Below are positions 25,724 to 33,718 of a DNA stretch of 64,000 nucleotides, in pieces (within the stretch, counting starts at the first letter, position 1; the number at the start of each line of letters is the position of its first letter). Source of the DNA: Burkholderia savannae. GTDB lineage: Bacteria > Pseudomonadota > Gammaproteobacteria > Burkholderiales > Burkholderiaceae. The notes under the pieces are model-generated. The model did no database searches and had not been told where the DNA came from. It was given only the letters and a program-made list of their open reading frames with translations. The translations under genes were made by a program, and so were the position numbers. The stretch spans positions 310,001 through 374,000 of the forward strand of contig NZ_CP013419.1 of NCBI RefSeq assembly GCF_001524445.2. Direction: 5' to 3'.

Positions 25724-26698
25724 TTAGTAATTGCTCATTATGTTTTGCATAATAGAGATGATAGTGATCGCCTCATCGGATAGAATACTTCCGGCGGAAT
25801 ATCCAATGAAAAATTCGATTTCAATTGATTTGCCGCCAATTGCGCCCAGCCGGATAAAATCGCCCCCCCAAAGAAGCTCTTTGAATTCTGGAGCTACTAG
25901 CAGCAATATTGCATCAGTATGATTTGCGAGCGCCCTGAGCGTCGATACATTTGTACACTGGGCCAGCGGCCGAAAATATTCGCCACGAGGAAGATCAATT
26001 GACCGGCCGATTAATTCCCGCATGGATTCTTCTATCGGGGCCGATATAAGTGGATAATTTATCAAATCGCCAATAGAAATTCCACTCCGCAATAGCAGCG
26101 GATGGCCAGGTCGGACATATAGCGCCACGCTCACGGAAGGCAGCTGCTTTGTTGAGATTCTCGAATTAAGTGATAGCTCATGTTGATTCGTCACCGCCAA
26201 GTCAATCTTGTTTTCTAGCAATTTCTCGGCCAGTGATTTGCAATCCGAGACTTCAATTTTTACCCTTATTTCAGGATGCTCCTTGATGATATTGCCCAAT
26301 AATTTGGGGAGCAACATATCCTCGCAATATGGCTCCATCCCTATGGTAACGCCAATATATTCAATGGCCTTTAGTGATTCGACGTCCACCATGAGGCAAT
26401 CGACCTCGCTCAGCAAACGATGGGCGTGCTGGACAATTACTCGTCCTGCTCGAGTCAATATTACGCCGCGAGCAGTCCGGTCAAAAATTTTTATATCAAG
26501 CTCTTCTTCAATCGATTGAATACTCCTGCTCAATGCTGATTGGCTAATATGCGCTCGAACTGACGCCCTGGAAAAATTTTTCTCCTCACTCAAAATTACG
26601 AGATGCCTCAATTGTTTTGACTTGATGCTGAGCATAAAGTGGGGGAAATAAAAATTCTCGATGTCGCTTGAATTGTATAGATTAATATCGCGGTGCAT
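25724..26698 (-). CDS. LysR-family transcriptional regulator
   Basis: Up to 324 residues; the LysR core begins at LRHLVILSEEKNFSRASVRA, so ATG 26635 (MLSIKSKQLRHL) is a likely alternative start to ATG 26698. The winged HTH (SQSALSRSIQSIEEELDIKI, then FDRTARGVILTRAG) is followed by an effector-binding domain (IGVTIGMEPYCEDM, then DLAVTNQHEL). Base composition is lower in GC than neighbouring IS genes. It is isolated between two dead IS630 copies, so neither its target nor its inducer can be inferred. Confidence 0.85.
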   Translation of the reverse strand: MHRDINLYNSSDIENFYFPHFMLSIKSKQLRHLVILSEEKNFSRASVRAHISQSALSRSIQSIEEELDIKIFDRTARGVILTRAGRVIVQHAHRLLSEVDCLMVDVESLKAIEYIGVTIGMEPYCEDMLLPKLLGNIIKEHPEIRVKIEVSDCKSLAEKLLENKIDLAVTNQHELSLNSRISTKQLPSVSVALYVRPGHPLLLRSGISIGDLINYPLISAPIEESMRELIGRSIDLPRGEYFRPLAQCTNVSTLRALANHTDAILLLVAPEFKELLWGGDFIRLGAIGGKSIEIEFFIGYSAGSILSDEAITIISIMQNIMSNY

Positions 26699-27271
26699 TC
26701 AGCTACCGCATAGATTCAGGCGATAATTCATTGTAAAATTCTCAAATTCATATCACGCGACCACATGGCGGGAGGAATATTTTTTAAATTCCGGAACATT
26801 ACCCGAAGTGGATAAGGGCGAGTCTGAAATGAAGCGCCTGGATATGCATGCGCTTCATGCCCCGGAAGATCTTTTCAGAACAATGCTCGTGTCGCTTTCC
26901 GCAGAGAATAGCAGATAGAAATTTCACGCTCGTACGAGATGTATTGACGTTTGTCATGAATGTGGCCGCGATTTGTAAAAATATGTCTGATGTATTTCGG
27001 CGATCGACCGCGATCGGCAGGAATGGGGTAATCAGTTACTTGGCGTCATAACCGTTAGCGGCAATTAAGATTGCCGCGATCGGGTGGCGATCCACTCCAG
27101 CAGCAAGCTCCTGCTTGGTGTTGAATAACTATCTAACTATCGATCGATCGGATAGAGGCAAGTTTTATATGAGCCTAAACCAGGTGAATGGACGACGAGT
27201 TATTGATTCGGTATAAGTGGCCTTGAATTTTGAGGGCTCGCTCTGATGTCAAAGCGACGGGAACGACCGAT
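26699..27271. other. Intergenic region upstream of the LysR gene
   Basis: About 570 bp, moderately AT-rich near the LysR start, where its promoter should lie. No gene, RNA or terminator is supported. The last part (27150-27271) probably contains the left end of the following IS630 remnant. Confidence 0.35.
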
Positions 27272-27976
27272 ATGAGATTGCCGCGCCCAGATGCGCGGCA
27301 CAAGAGACGAGTGGAGGTGTTCCGGCTTCGCAAGGCGGGTCGCACGTACGAGGAAATTGCCCAGTTGAGCGGACTGAGCCGCACGGGCGTGTTCGACATC
27401 TGCAAGTGACACGAAAAGCACGGAGTGAAAGCCCTGCACGATGCGCCGGGTGGTTGTCAATCTGGTAAGGGGCGCGTGCTCGATCTGACGCAGGAGTTGC
27501 TGGTGCGCCAGATGATCGCGGACCAATTGAAGATGTCCTATCTGCTGGGGCAAGCGCCGCGGCCTGTCGGTGATTTTCACCGCGACAAACAAGGGCGAGA
27601 TGCGCTGGAAGATCTTCGATGGCGCGCTAGATGCCGATATCCTGATAGACTTCATGCGCAGGCTGATTCGCAACGCTCCGGAGAAGATCTTCCTGATCCT
27701 GGACAACTGCGGGTGCATCATGCCAAGCCGGTGAAGGTCTGGCTGGTGGCCAACCGGCGGTGTATCGTGGTCTTCTATCTCCCGAGCTACGGCTCGAAAC
27801 TCAATCCTGACTAACGGGCCAACGGGAACCTGAAGCGTGCCGTGACCAAGCTCGTACCGGCACGCACCACGCAGCAATTGGTCAAGGCTACCGTCAGTCA
27901 CCTGCGCAGCGTGCAACGCTGGCCTCAGCGGATTCGCAAATACTTTGAACATGAGCCTATTCGCTATGCGGCTTGA
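27272..27976 (+). pseudogene. IS630-family transposase, degraded
   Basis: Blocks in changing plus frames read MRLPRPDARHKRRVEVFRLR, RTYEEIAQLSGLSRTGVFDI (then a stop), LTQELLVRQMIADQ, AKPVKVWLVANRRCIVVFYL with YGSKLNPD (then a stop), and AVTKLVPARTTQQLVKATVS. Several stops and frameshifts and an internal deletion make it inactive. It is a different branch from the IS630 copies at 24961 and 45182. Confidence 0.75.
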
Positions 27977-28341
27977 TTCAAGCATCATTAATGCCGAATC
28001 AATAACCGTTCCGGTTTTCTTCGCATTGCTTCGCCAGTGGCAATTTGCGTCGCACATTCCCCGTAATAATGTGTTGTCGGAAGTGAATTGGACGGCGACG
28101 CATGCAGTATATATTTTTCATAACGATTGCCTATCGAAAGGTGCGACCTCAATCATCGCCGGTGAATTTTACGATCGAAATTCGTTAAATCAAGTCGTGA
28201 CTTAAGCGTAACGAAGGCAGCGAAAACAATCCATGGGATTAATCCCATTTTTGCATAGTCCGTGCCTTATTATTTATATAGGAACTCGTCGATGTACCAG
28301 GGCGTTTTCACACTGCCGTAATTTAAGGTTATGCTTCGGAG
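27977..28341. other. Intergenic region with no supported gene
   Basis: About 365 AT-rich bases between two IS remnants. An 86-codon frame across the left border has no recognisable features and overlaps the IS630 tail. The last 30 bases before 28342 may contain the IS5 left end. Confidence 0.3.
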
Positions 28342-28653
28342 ATGGAAATCTCCGAAGCCCAATTCAAACAGATCGAACATTGCCTGCCGCGACAGCGAGG
28401 CAATGTGAGCCTGCCGAACCTGCAAGTGCTCAACGCGCTCCTCTATGTTGCTGAGCACGGATGTAAATGGCGCGGCCTGCCGCCACGCTTCGGTCGCTGG
28501 CATACGGTCTACACGCGCATGAATCGTTCGTCTCGCAACGGCGTACTGGACCGAGTGTTCGCGGAGTTGCAGCACGCACAGATTATTCGCGTCCGAATTG
28601 AAGCGGTATCGCTGGATAGCACGATCGTGAAGGTTCATCTTGACGGCTGTTGA
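28342..28653 (+). pseudogene. IS5-family (IS427-like) transposase N-terminal fragment
   Basis: The sequence MEISEAQFKQIEHCLPRQRG, VLNALLYVAEHGCKWRGLPP, WHTVYTRMNRSSRNGVLDRV and IEAVSLDSTIVKVHLDG is the first half of an IS427-type transposase. The family continues with a long second ORF that is absent here, so the element is 3' truncated. Confidence 0.7.
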
Positions 28654-28710
28654 TTGCGGTGTAAAACCGCGCTTAAATGGCAGCGCAATGTTGAGCAATT
28701 CGCTCAAGTA

Positions 28711-28735
28711 CGAAGGGGCCCGAAGGCCCCTTTGA
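28711..28735. terminator. Hairpin AAGGGGCC-CGAA-GGCCCCTTT
   Basis: A strong stem with A on one side and T on the other could terminate transcription from either strand, especially the minus-strand IS21 genes ending at 28758. Confidence 0.6.
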
Positions 28736-28757
28736 CGTGATGCGACGGCGACGCCGT

Positions 28758-28979
28758 TCAGAACGGCGGGTCGGGTTTTCGCGTTCGGATGTCCGATCGT
28801 GACGTGCGCTGCTCGCGCAGCTGTTTGTGGAGTTGGGGGCCGTAGAAGTCGGTGATCACGGCGAGCAGGTCCTCGAGCAGTTCATACGCGGCCAGCGCCT
28901 GTTCGGGCGTCCAGTCGTCGGGCACGACGAACGGCAGACCGCGCCGGCGCCCTGAGGGCAGCAACGGTGCGCGGCTCAT
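28758..28979 (-). CDS. Small ORF downstream of istB in an IS21-family element
   Basis: A 73-residue protein, MSRAPLLPSGRRRGLPFVVP then WTPEQALAAYELLEDLLAVI, with an ATG that overlaps the istB stop as ATGA. This coupling to istB suggests an accessory protein of this IS21 branch. No function is known to me. Confidence 0.55.
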   Translation of the reverse strand: MSRAPLLPSGRRRGLPFVVPDDWTPEQALAAYELLEDLLAVITDFYGPQLHKQLREQRTSRSDIRTRKPDPPF

Positions 28980-29115
28980 GACGTCGGCCCCTTCTTTGCG
29001 GCAGGTTTGCGCGTCTTGCGCTGCCGGGCCCGCGCTTCGTTGCGTTCGCGGGCCTCCTTGAGCCGATACGATTCGCCCTCGATCGAGATCACCTCGGCGC
29101 GATGCACGAGACGGT
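28976..29115 (-). pseudogene. IS21-family IstB, C-terminal fragment
   Basis: In frame on minus: DRLVHRAEVISIEGESYRLK, then EARERNEARARQRKTRKPAA, ending at a stop that overlaps the next ORF. This is the end of an IstB ATPase; everything upstream was replaced by the IS66 composite whose left end starts at 29116. Confidence 0.75.
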
Positions 29116-29167
29116 CGTAAGCGCGAATTTAACCCCACCTAGAATCGAAAGCTGAACGAGCGCAGGC

Positions 29168-29198
29168 TTGCGTCCGCAACTACAACTTGCGGACGCAA
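29168..29198 (+). promoter_or_regulatory. Perfect hairpin just before IS66 tnpA
   Basis: TTGCGTCCGCAA, a seven-base loop, then TTGCGGACGCAA, ending four bases before the tnpA ATG (29202). The mRNA stem would bury the weak ribosome site, so translation of tnpA may be limited when transcription reads in from outside. The same hairpin precedes the tnpA fragment at 21240. Confidence 0.55.
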
Positions 29199-29201
29199 CC
29201 G

Positions 29202-29663
29202 ATGACACAGAACGAAGTTGATTTCCTGCCACTGCGGGTGACCGGCGTGACCGCGACGGGCAAGCGCAGGTTTGCCGCCGAGGGTAAGCGCAAGCTGATT
29301 GAAGCCTGCCTGCAGCCGGGCGCGTCAATTGCCGGACTGGCGTTGAAGGCGGGTGTGAACGCGAACCAGCTGCATAAGTGGATTCAATTGCGCGAACGCG
29401 CGAATGCTGCTGTGACGGCGTGCGTCGAGCCCTTGCCATCGGCATTCGTGCCGGTCGTTCCGATCAACGAGGTGGCACCGGTGCGCACGAACCCCGAGCC
29501 GGTGAACGTACGGCGAACGTCACACAGGTACGAAGCGGCGAAGGCAATGACGCCGGCGCGACTATCAGCGCAGTTGCCCAACGGCGTAACGCTACAGCTC
29601 GAATGCGCCGCACACGATGGCGCTCTCGTGAAGGCGATGATCGAAGCGTTGGGGGCACGCTGA
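29202..29663 (+). CDS. IS66-family accessory protein TnpA
   Basis: A 153-residue IS66 OrfA with an HTH region (KRKLIEACLQPGASIAGLAL, then NANQLHKWIQLRERAN) and the usual C-terminal block (GVTLQLECAAHDGALVKAMI). The ATG gives MTQNEVDFLPLRVTG. TGATG couples its stop to the tnpB start. The frame is intact, but its own tnpB is cut off after 25 codons. Confidence 0.85.
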   Translation: MTQNEVDFLPLRVTGVTATGKRRFAAEGKRKLIEACLQPGASIAGLALKAGVNANQLHKWIQLRERANAAVTACVEPLPSAFVPVVPINEVAPVRTNPEPVNVRRTSHRYEAAKAMTPARLSAQLPNGVTLQLECAAHDGALVKAMIEALGAR

Positions 29664-29738
29664 TGTTCCGCTTCGACGCGGACCTGCAGATCTACCTGCA
29701 CCGCGAGCCCATCGACTTCCGCGCCGGCATCAACAGCC
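29663..29738 (+). pseudogene. IS66 TnpB, first 25 codons
   Basis: MFRFDADLQIYLHREPIDFR then AGINS, identical to the start of the inverted tnpB at 31178. The frame breaks at a GCC microhomology into reversed tnpC. Confidence 0.8.
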
Positions 29739-30725
29739 GTCCGTCATCAGCGTGCCCGCGTAGTCTCCGAGGAACTCCTTCGGGTACTGCTGGCCACGCC
29801 CCGGCTGGTACTCAAACAGCACCACCGGCTGCTCGCTATCCTCCGCGCTTCGGTAGACCCACATGTATGACTTGTCCTGCGCGTTTCGGCCGTTCTCCTT
29901 CAGGACCTGGACGGTGGTCTCGTCGCCGTGAATCAGCCACTGGCTGAGCAGAATCTTCTTGAGCGCCTTGAACAGGCGCGTGTAGTGAAGCTCGGCGGGG
30001 CGGATGATCCAGTTCGCCAGCGTACCGCGGCTGACTGCGATATTCGAGCGTGCGAGCACGTCTTCCATCCGGTACAGCGGCGTGCCGTCGACATACTTGC
30101 CGGCCGTGACGGCGGCGATCATCGATGCACTGGCGTGACTACCCGGCAAGGGCTGCGCCGGCATCGGCGCGACCACGATCGGTGTGTGCGTGCCGTGACG
30201 CTCGCAGTGCCGACACGCGTACTTGAAACGCGCGTGCTGCAGCACCGAGACCTTGACCTGCATGTGCAACTGTTCGCTGATTTCCTCGCCCATCCGATGC
30301 ATTGCCTTGCTGCAGCACGGGCAGATCTTCTGGTCTTCGGGCAGGTCGTACTCGATTCGCTCGCGCGGCAGGTCCGCGGGCAGCGGTTTGCGGCCACGCT
30401 TGCGCGGTTCAGGCTGGCCGGGTTCCGGCAACCCGGTATCGGGCAACGTCAGCGGCTCGCCGTCGTCCTCCTCGGCCGGCTCAGCGTGGGCTGCCTCTTC
30501 GGCCTCGTTGAACACGCGGTCGCGGCGCTTCTCGCTCTTCGGCGCGTACTGTCGGGCCAACGCGAGACGATATTGCTCTTCCAGCGCATCCAGGCGCTTG
30601 GTCAATTCGTCGATCCTGGCGTCACGCTCGGCAATGACCTGAGCATCGGCCGCCACCCGCTCCTCCAGCTTGTGGATATAGGCCTTGGCGGTGCGCGGAA
30701 GTCGGGGGAGATTGGGAGGGGACAT
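29738..30725 (-). pseudogene. IS66 transposase TnpC, N-terminal two thirds (inverted)
   Basis: From MSPPNLPRLPRTAKAYIHKL, the protein has a coiled coil (residues 15-60), the Cys zinc finger (ICPCCSKAMHRMGEEISEQL), a second Cys pair (CRHCERHGTH) and the transposase core start (WLIHGDETTVQVLKENG). It is cut after TLMTDG. The rest of tnpC lies on the opposite strand at 31579-32262. Confidence 0.8.
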
Positions 30726-30824
30726 GCGCTCAACGATAGCGAAACGCAGAGCCAAATAGGTTTACGCGAATTTGTAACAGCTAAAGCCGCCGTTGTTTAC
30801 TGGCAACAGCGGCGATACCCTGCT

Positions 30825-31178
30825 TCAGTTCGTGTGGCAGTACTGCCGCGCTGGGTGGCGGCGCACGGCGTCGATATCGACGCCGTCGAGCAGCAGGTGA
30901 AGCTGCTCGGCCGTCAGTTCGATCACGGCTTGCTGACGGCGGGGCCAAACGAAACGGTCGGCCTCGAGGCGTTTCAATAGGAGCCAGAATCCGGCCCGGT
31001 CATACAGCAGAAGCTTCACGCGATCGCGTTTGCGGTTGTGGAACGCGAAGACGGCTCGCGCAAGCGGATCGAGCAGCATCGACTGCTCGACCAGCGCGAC
31101 GAGGCTGTTGATGCCGGCGCGGAAGTCGATGGGCTCGCGGTGCAGGTAGATCTGCAGGTCCGCGTCGAAGCGGAACAT
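30825..31178 (-). CDS. IS66-family accessory protein TnpB
   Basis: A 117-residue IS66 Orf2 (TnpB family): MFRFDADLQIYLHREPIDFR, LVALVEQSMLLDPLARAVFA, RVKLLLYDRAGFWLLLKRLE and FVWPRR. It is complete and follows the inverted tnpA with a TGATG overlap. TnpB is required for IS66 transposition in known members but has no enzymatic motif. Confidence 0.85.
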   Translation of the reverse strand: MFRFDADLQIYLHREPIDFRAGINSLVALVEQSMLLDPLARAVFAFHNRKRDRVKLLLYDRAGFWLLLKRLEADRFVWPRRQQAVIELTAEQLHLLLDGVDIDAVRRHPARQYCHTN

Positions 31179-31576
31179 CAGCGTGCCCCCAACGCTTCGA
31201 TCATCGCCTTCACGAGAGCGCCATCGTGTGCGGCGCATTCGAGCTGTAGCGTTACGCCGTTGGGCAACTGCGCTGATAGTCGCGCCGGCGTCATTGCCTT
31301 CGCCGCTTCGTACCTGTGTGACGTTCGCCGTACGTTCACCGGCTCGGGGTTCGTGCGCACCGGTGCCACCTCGTTGATCGGAACGACCGGCACGAATGCC
31401 GATGGCAAGGGCTCGACGCACGCCGTCACAGCAGCATTCGCGCGTTCGCGCAATTGAATCCACTTATGCAGCTGGTTCGCGTTCACACCCGCCTTCAACG
31501 CCAGTCCGGCAATTGACGCGCCCGGCTGCAGGCAGGCTTCAATCAGCTTGCGCTTACCCTCGGCGGCAAACCTGCG
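31178..31576 (-). pseudogene. IS66 TnpA, inverted copy lacking its start
   Basis: This matches the plus-strand tnpA from codon 22 onward but has lost its first codons at the inversion joint (31576), where tnpC sequence resumes on plus. Together with part of tnpB it forms a 474-bp inverted duplicate of 29265-29738. Confidence 0.8.
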
Positions 31577-31578
31577 TT

Positions 31579-32262
31579 TACCCGAAGGAGTTCCTCGGAG
31601 ACTACGCGGGCACGCTGATGACGGACGGCTGGCCTGCGTGGCGGACGGTCAAATCGGCCACGCACCTCGGATGCCTTGCGCATGGACGCCGGATGTTCAC
31701 GGATGCGCTCAAGGGGCAGAAGAACAAACCGAGCCCCCGCATCACGAAGGCGCTCGAATTCTTCCAGGCGCTGTACCAGGTCGAGACGCTCGCCAAACAG
31801 ACGTTGCCCGAAGGCGAGACGCTGGCCGATTACCGGTACCGCTTGCGCCAACAGCACAGCGTGCCGTTGCTAAACGCCTTCAAGAGTTGGCTCGACGAGC
31901 TCGCGCCGAAGGTTCTGCCCAAGAGCCTGCTAGGCGAGGCGATCGGCTACTGTCTCCGGCAATGGCCTTACCTGAGTCGCTATGTGGACGATGGCCGGTT
32001 TGCAATAGACAACAACGTCATCGAACGCGACATCAGGCCGTTTGCCACGGCGAGAAAGTCGTGGCTCTTCAGCGATACGGTCGACGGCGCGAAAGCGAGC
32101 GCGATGGTCTACAGCCTGATGCTCACGTGTCGAGCCTGTGGCGTCGATCCCCATGCCTATCTGCTGCACGTGCTGACCGAATTGCCGCAGCGCGCACCGG
32201 ATGCCGATATTAGCGACCTGCTACCGTTCAACTTCGCTCGACAGCAAGCCGTTACCGGGTAA
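31579..32262 (+). pseudogene. IS66 transposase TnpC, C-terminal third
   Basis: YPKEFLGDYAGTLMTDGWPA, LGCLAHGRRMFTDALKGQKN, RYVDDGRFAIDNNVIERDIR (with the catalytic Glu region) and DPHAYLLHVLTELPQRAPDA. The final codons VTG-stop coincide with a GTTACCGGGTAAC palindrome. Without the N-terminal part it cannot work. Confidence 0.8.
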
Positions 32263-32271
32263 CTCCGATCG

Positions 32272-32532
32272 CTACCGCGCTGGGCCGAAGTATTGGTCCC
32301 ACTGTTCCGAATCGGGATCGAGTCGGCGCACAATCGCGTCGTCTGCCCGCGCGATCAACCGTTCCAGCATCTGGCGCTTCGTTACCGAGTAACGGCGAGC
32401 TAACCGCGTCAGAGCAAGATACGCTTCCGTGCTCACCCACATATCCAGACGTCGATCACCGTTGCCGTCCTTGCCTGCCGTCTCGCGCCTTGCCCGATAA
32501 GCCGCCTGCCGCTGCGCCGTCGTTTGCGTCAT
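32272..32532 (-). CDS. Small ribbon-helix-helix-like protein, second copy
   Basis: The same 86-residue protein as that at 8018, convergent with tnpC and just inside the right terminus. GTTACC-GGTAAC palindromes flank it as in the mini-element (for example 32251-32263, overlapping the tnpC stop). Its presence in the larger element shows that the mini-element at 7925 is an internally deleted derivative of this IS66 type. Confidence 0.65.
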   Translation of the reverse strand: MTQTTAQRQAAYRARRETAGKDGNGDRRLDMWVSTEAYLALTRLARRYSVTKRQMLERLIARADDAIVRRLDPDSEQWDQYFGPAR

Positions 32533-32625
32533 CTCGCATCTCCTTCGTTACCCGGTAACTATCGATTCGAAACATGTTACCCGGTAACACGTCACCTAAC
32601 GACGTGTGGCGGATTTAGCGCTTAC

Positions 32626-33302
32626 GACCGGATCGCGATGCAGGTAGACCTTCAGCCCTTCGTCGAACCGGAACACGGCAGCCTCCCGAGCATCTGGATC
32701 ACCGTGGCCAGCTCATCGACGCTCGCCTCGCCAAGATCAAATTCGACACCATTCGACAGGCGCACATGTAACGAGAGCGCCATCGACGACGTGTCCGGTG
32801 GCAGTACAGGGGAAACGGCCGGCACTGTCGATGGCGCGGTGACGACAGGAACAAATGCCTGCGCTTCACTCACCGGAACACGACGCGCCGGGCCGGGGAT
32901 GTCGATCGATACGCCGTCTATCACCAGCGGGTCCGGTCTCGTTGGTGTTTGCAGCGTATGCTGCTGATGGCGCGAAATCCAGCGGCGCAACTGGTTCGGA
33001 TTGACGTCATGGTCCATGGCCGCCCGGGCGATCGATACCCCCGGCTTCAGGCAAGACTCGACCAGCTCCCGCACGGCATCTTCATCAAATTCCCGCCGGC
33101 CATCCCGTCTGCGGCCAACCACCAGTCTGCTTCGAAGGTCCTGTTTCTCTGTCATCACGGTCTGAGTGCATGTGTCCACGCGGACACTTAGCTTCTGACC
33201 TTCTGCCATCCATTGGTAGGGCGTCGTTTATTGACGGCTTACACTGAACCGCACATCTCCGTCCGTCAACTCTCGCCGCTACGGTACGAATCTCACGCTT
33301 AC
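32626..33302 (-). mobile_element. Second IS66-family element, left part only
   Basis: Its left terminus GTAAGCGTGAGATTC starts at 33302 on minus, two bases before the istA ATG, so it inserted there. It holds a complete tnpA and the first 17 codons of tnpB (MFRFDEGLKVYLHRDPV) and is cut at 32626 by the right end of the IS66 composite. Confidence 0.75.
32652..33155 (-). CDS. IS66-family TnpA of the second element
   Basis: A 167-residue protein from MTEKQDLRSRLVVGRRRDGR, with an HTH region (AVRELVESCLKPGVSIARAA, then VNPNQLRRWISRHQ) and the C-terminal ELATVIQMLGRLP block of IS66 OrfA. The longer frame starting upstream is not conserved. It diverges strongly from the TnpA at 29202. The tnpB start overlaps its end. 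Confidence 0.75.
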   Translation of the reverse strand: MTEKQDLRSRLVVGRRRDGRREFDEDAVRELVESCLKPGVSIARAAMDHDVNPNQLRRWISRHQQHTLQTPTRPDPLVIDGVSIDIPGPARRVPVSEAQAFVPVVTAPSTVPAVSPVLPPDTSSMALSLHVRLSNGVEFDLGEASVDELATVIQMLGRLPCSGSTKG

Positions 33303-33304
33303 CC

Positions 33305-33718
33305 ATGACCAACAGGAGGTTCGAATTGTTTGAGTACCGCCAAGTCCTTGTCCGCATGCGGCAAGGCGGCTCCGATCGCAACATCGCGCGCGGCAGCTTG
33401 ATGGGGCGCAAGAAGCTGACGACCGTGCGCCGCGAGGCTGAAGCGCGTAGTTGGCTGGATCCGGTGCAGCCGCTGCCGGACGACGCTACGATCGCGGGCG
33501 TCTTCGGGCGCACGCCGCACCTGCCGCGCACCTGCGCGTCGACGGTTGAGCCATATCGCGAACAGGTCCGCGAATGGCTTGCCGCCAGCGTACAGGGCAC
33601 CACGATCCATGCCGCCCTTCAATGCAATCATGGCTACGCCGGCAGCTATTGCGCCGTGAAGCGCATGCTGCGCCATCTGGCTGCCGAGCGCGGCGCGGCC
33701 ACCACCACGGTTCCGTCA
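33305..33718 (+). pseudogene. IS21-family IstA, N-terminal fragment
   Basis: MTNRRFELFEYRQVLVRMRQ, IARGSLMGRKKLTTVRREAE, REQVREWLAASVQGTTIHAA and HGYAGSYCAVKRMLRHL form the HTH and start of an IstA transposase. It stops matching near 33718, where the kinase gene ends on the other strand. Confidence 0.8.

Larger units (their letters stand above)
29116..32625. mobile_element. IS66-family element with an internal inverted rearrangement
   Basis: Left terminus GTAAGCGCGAATTT (29116) and right terminus ending in the complement of GTAAGCGCTAAATCC (32625) are both present. Inside, the order is tnpA and the first 25 codons of tnpB on plus, then tnpC (N-terminal two thirds), tnpB and most of tnpA on minus, then the C-terminal third of tnpC on plus, and the small RHH gene on minus. 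The flanks (IstB tail on the left, another tnpB on the right) differ and share no 8-bp duplication. Confidence 0.8.
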
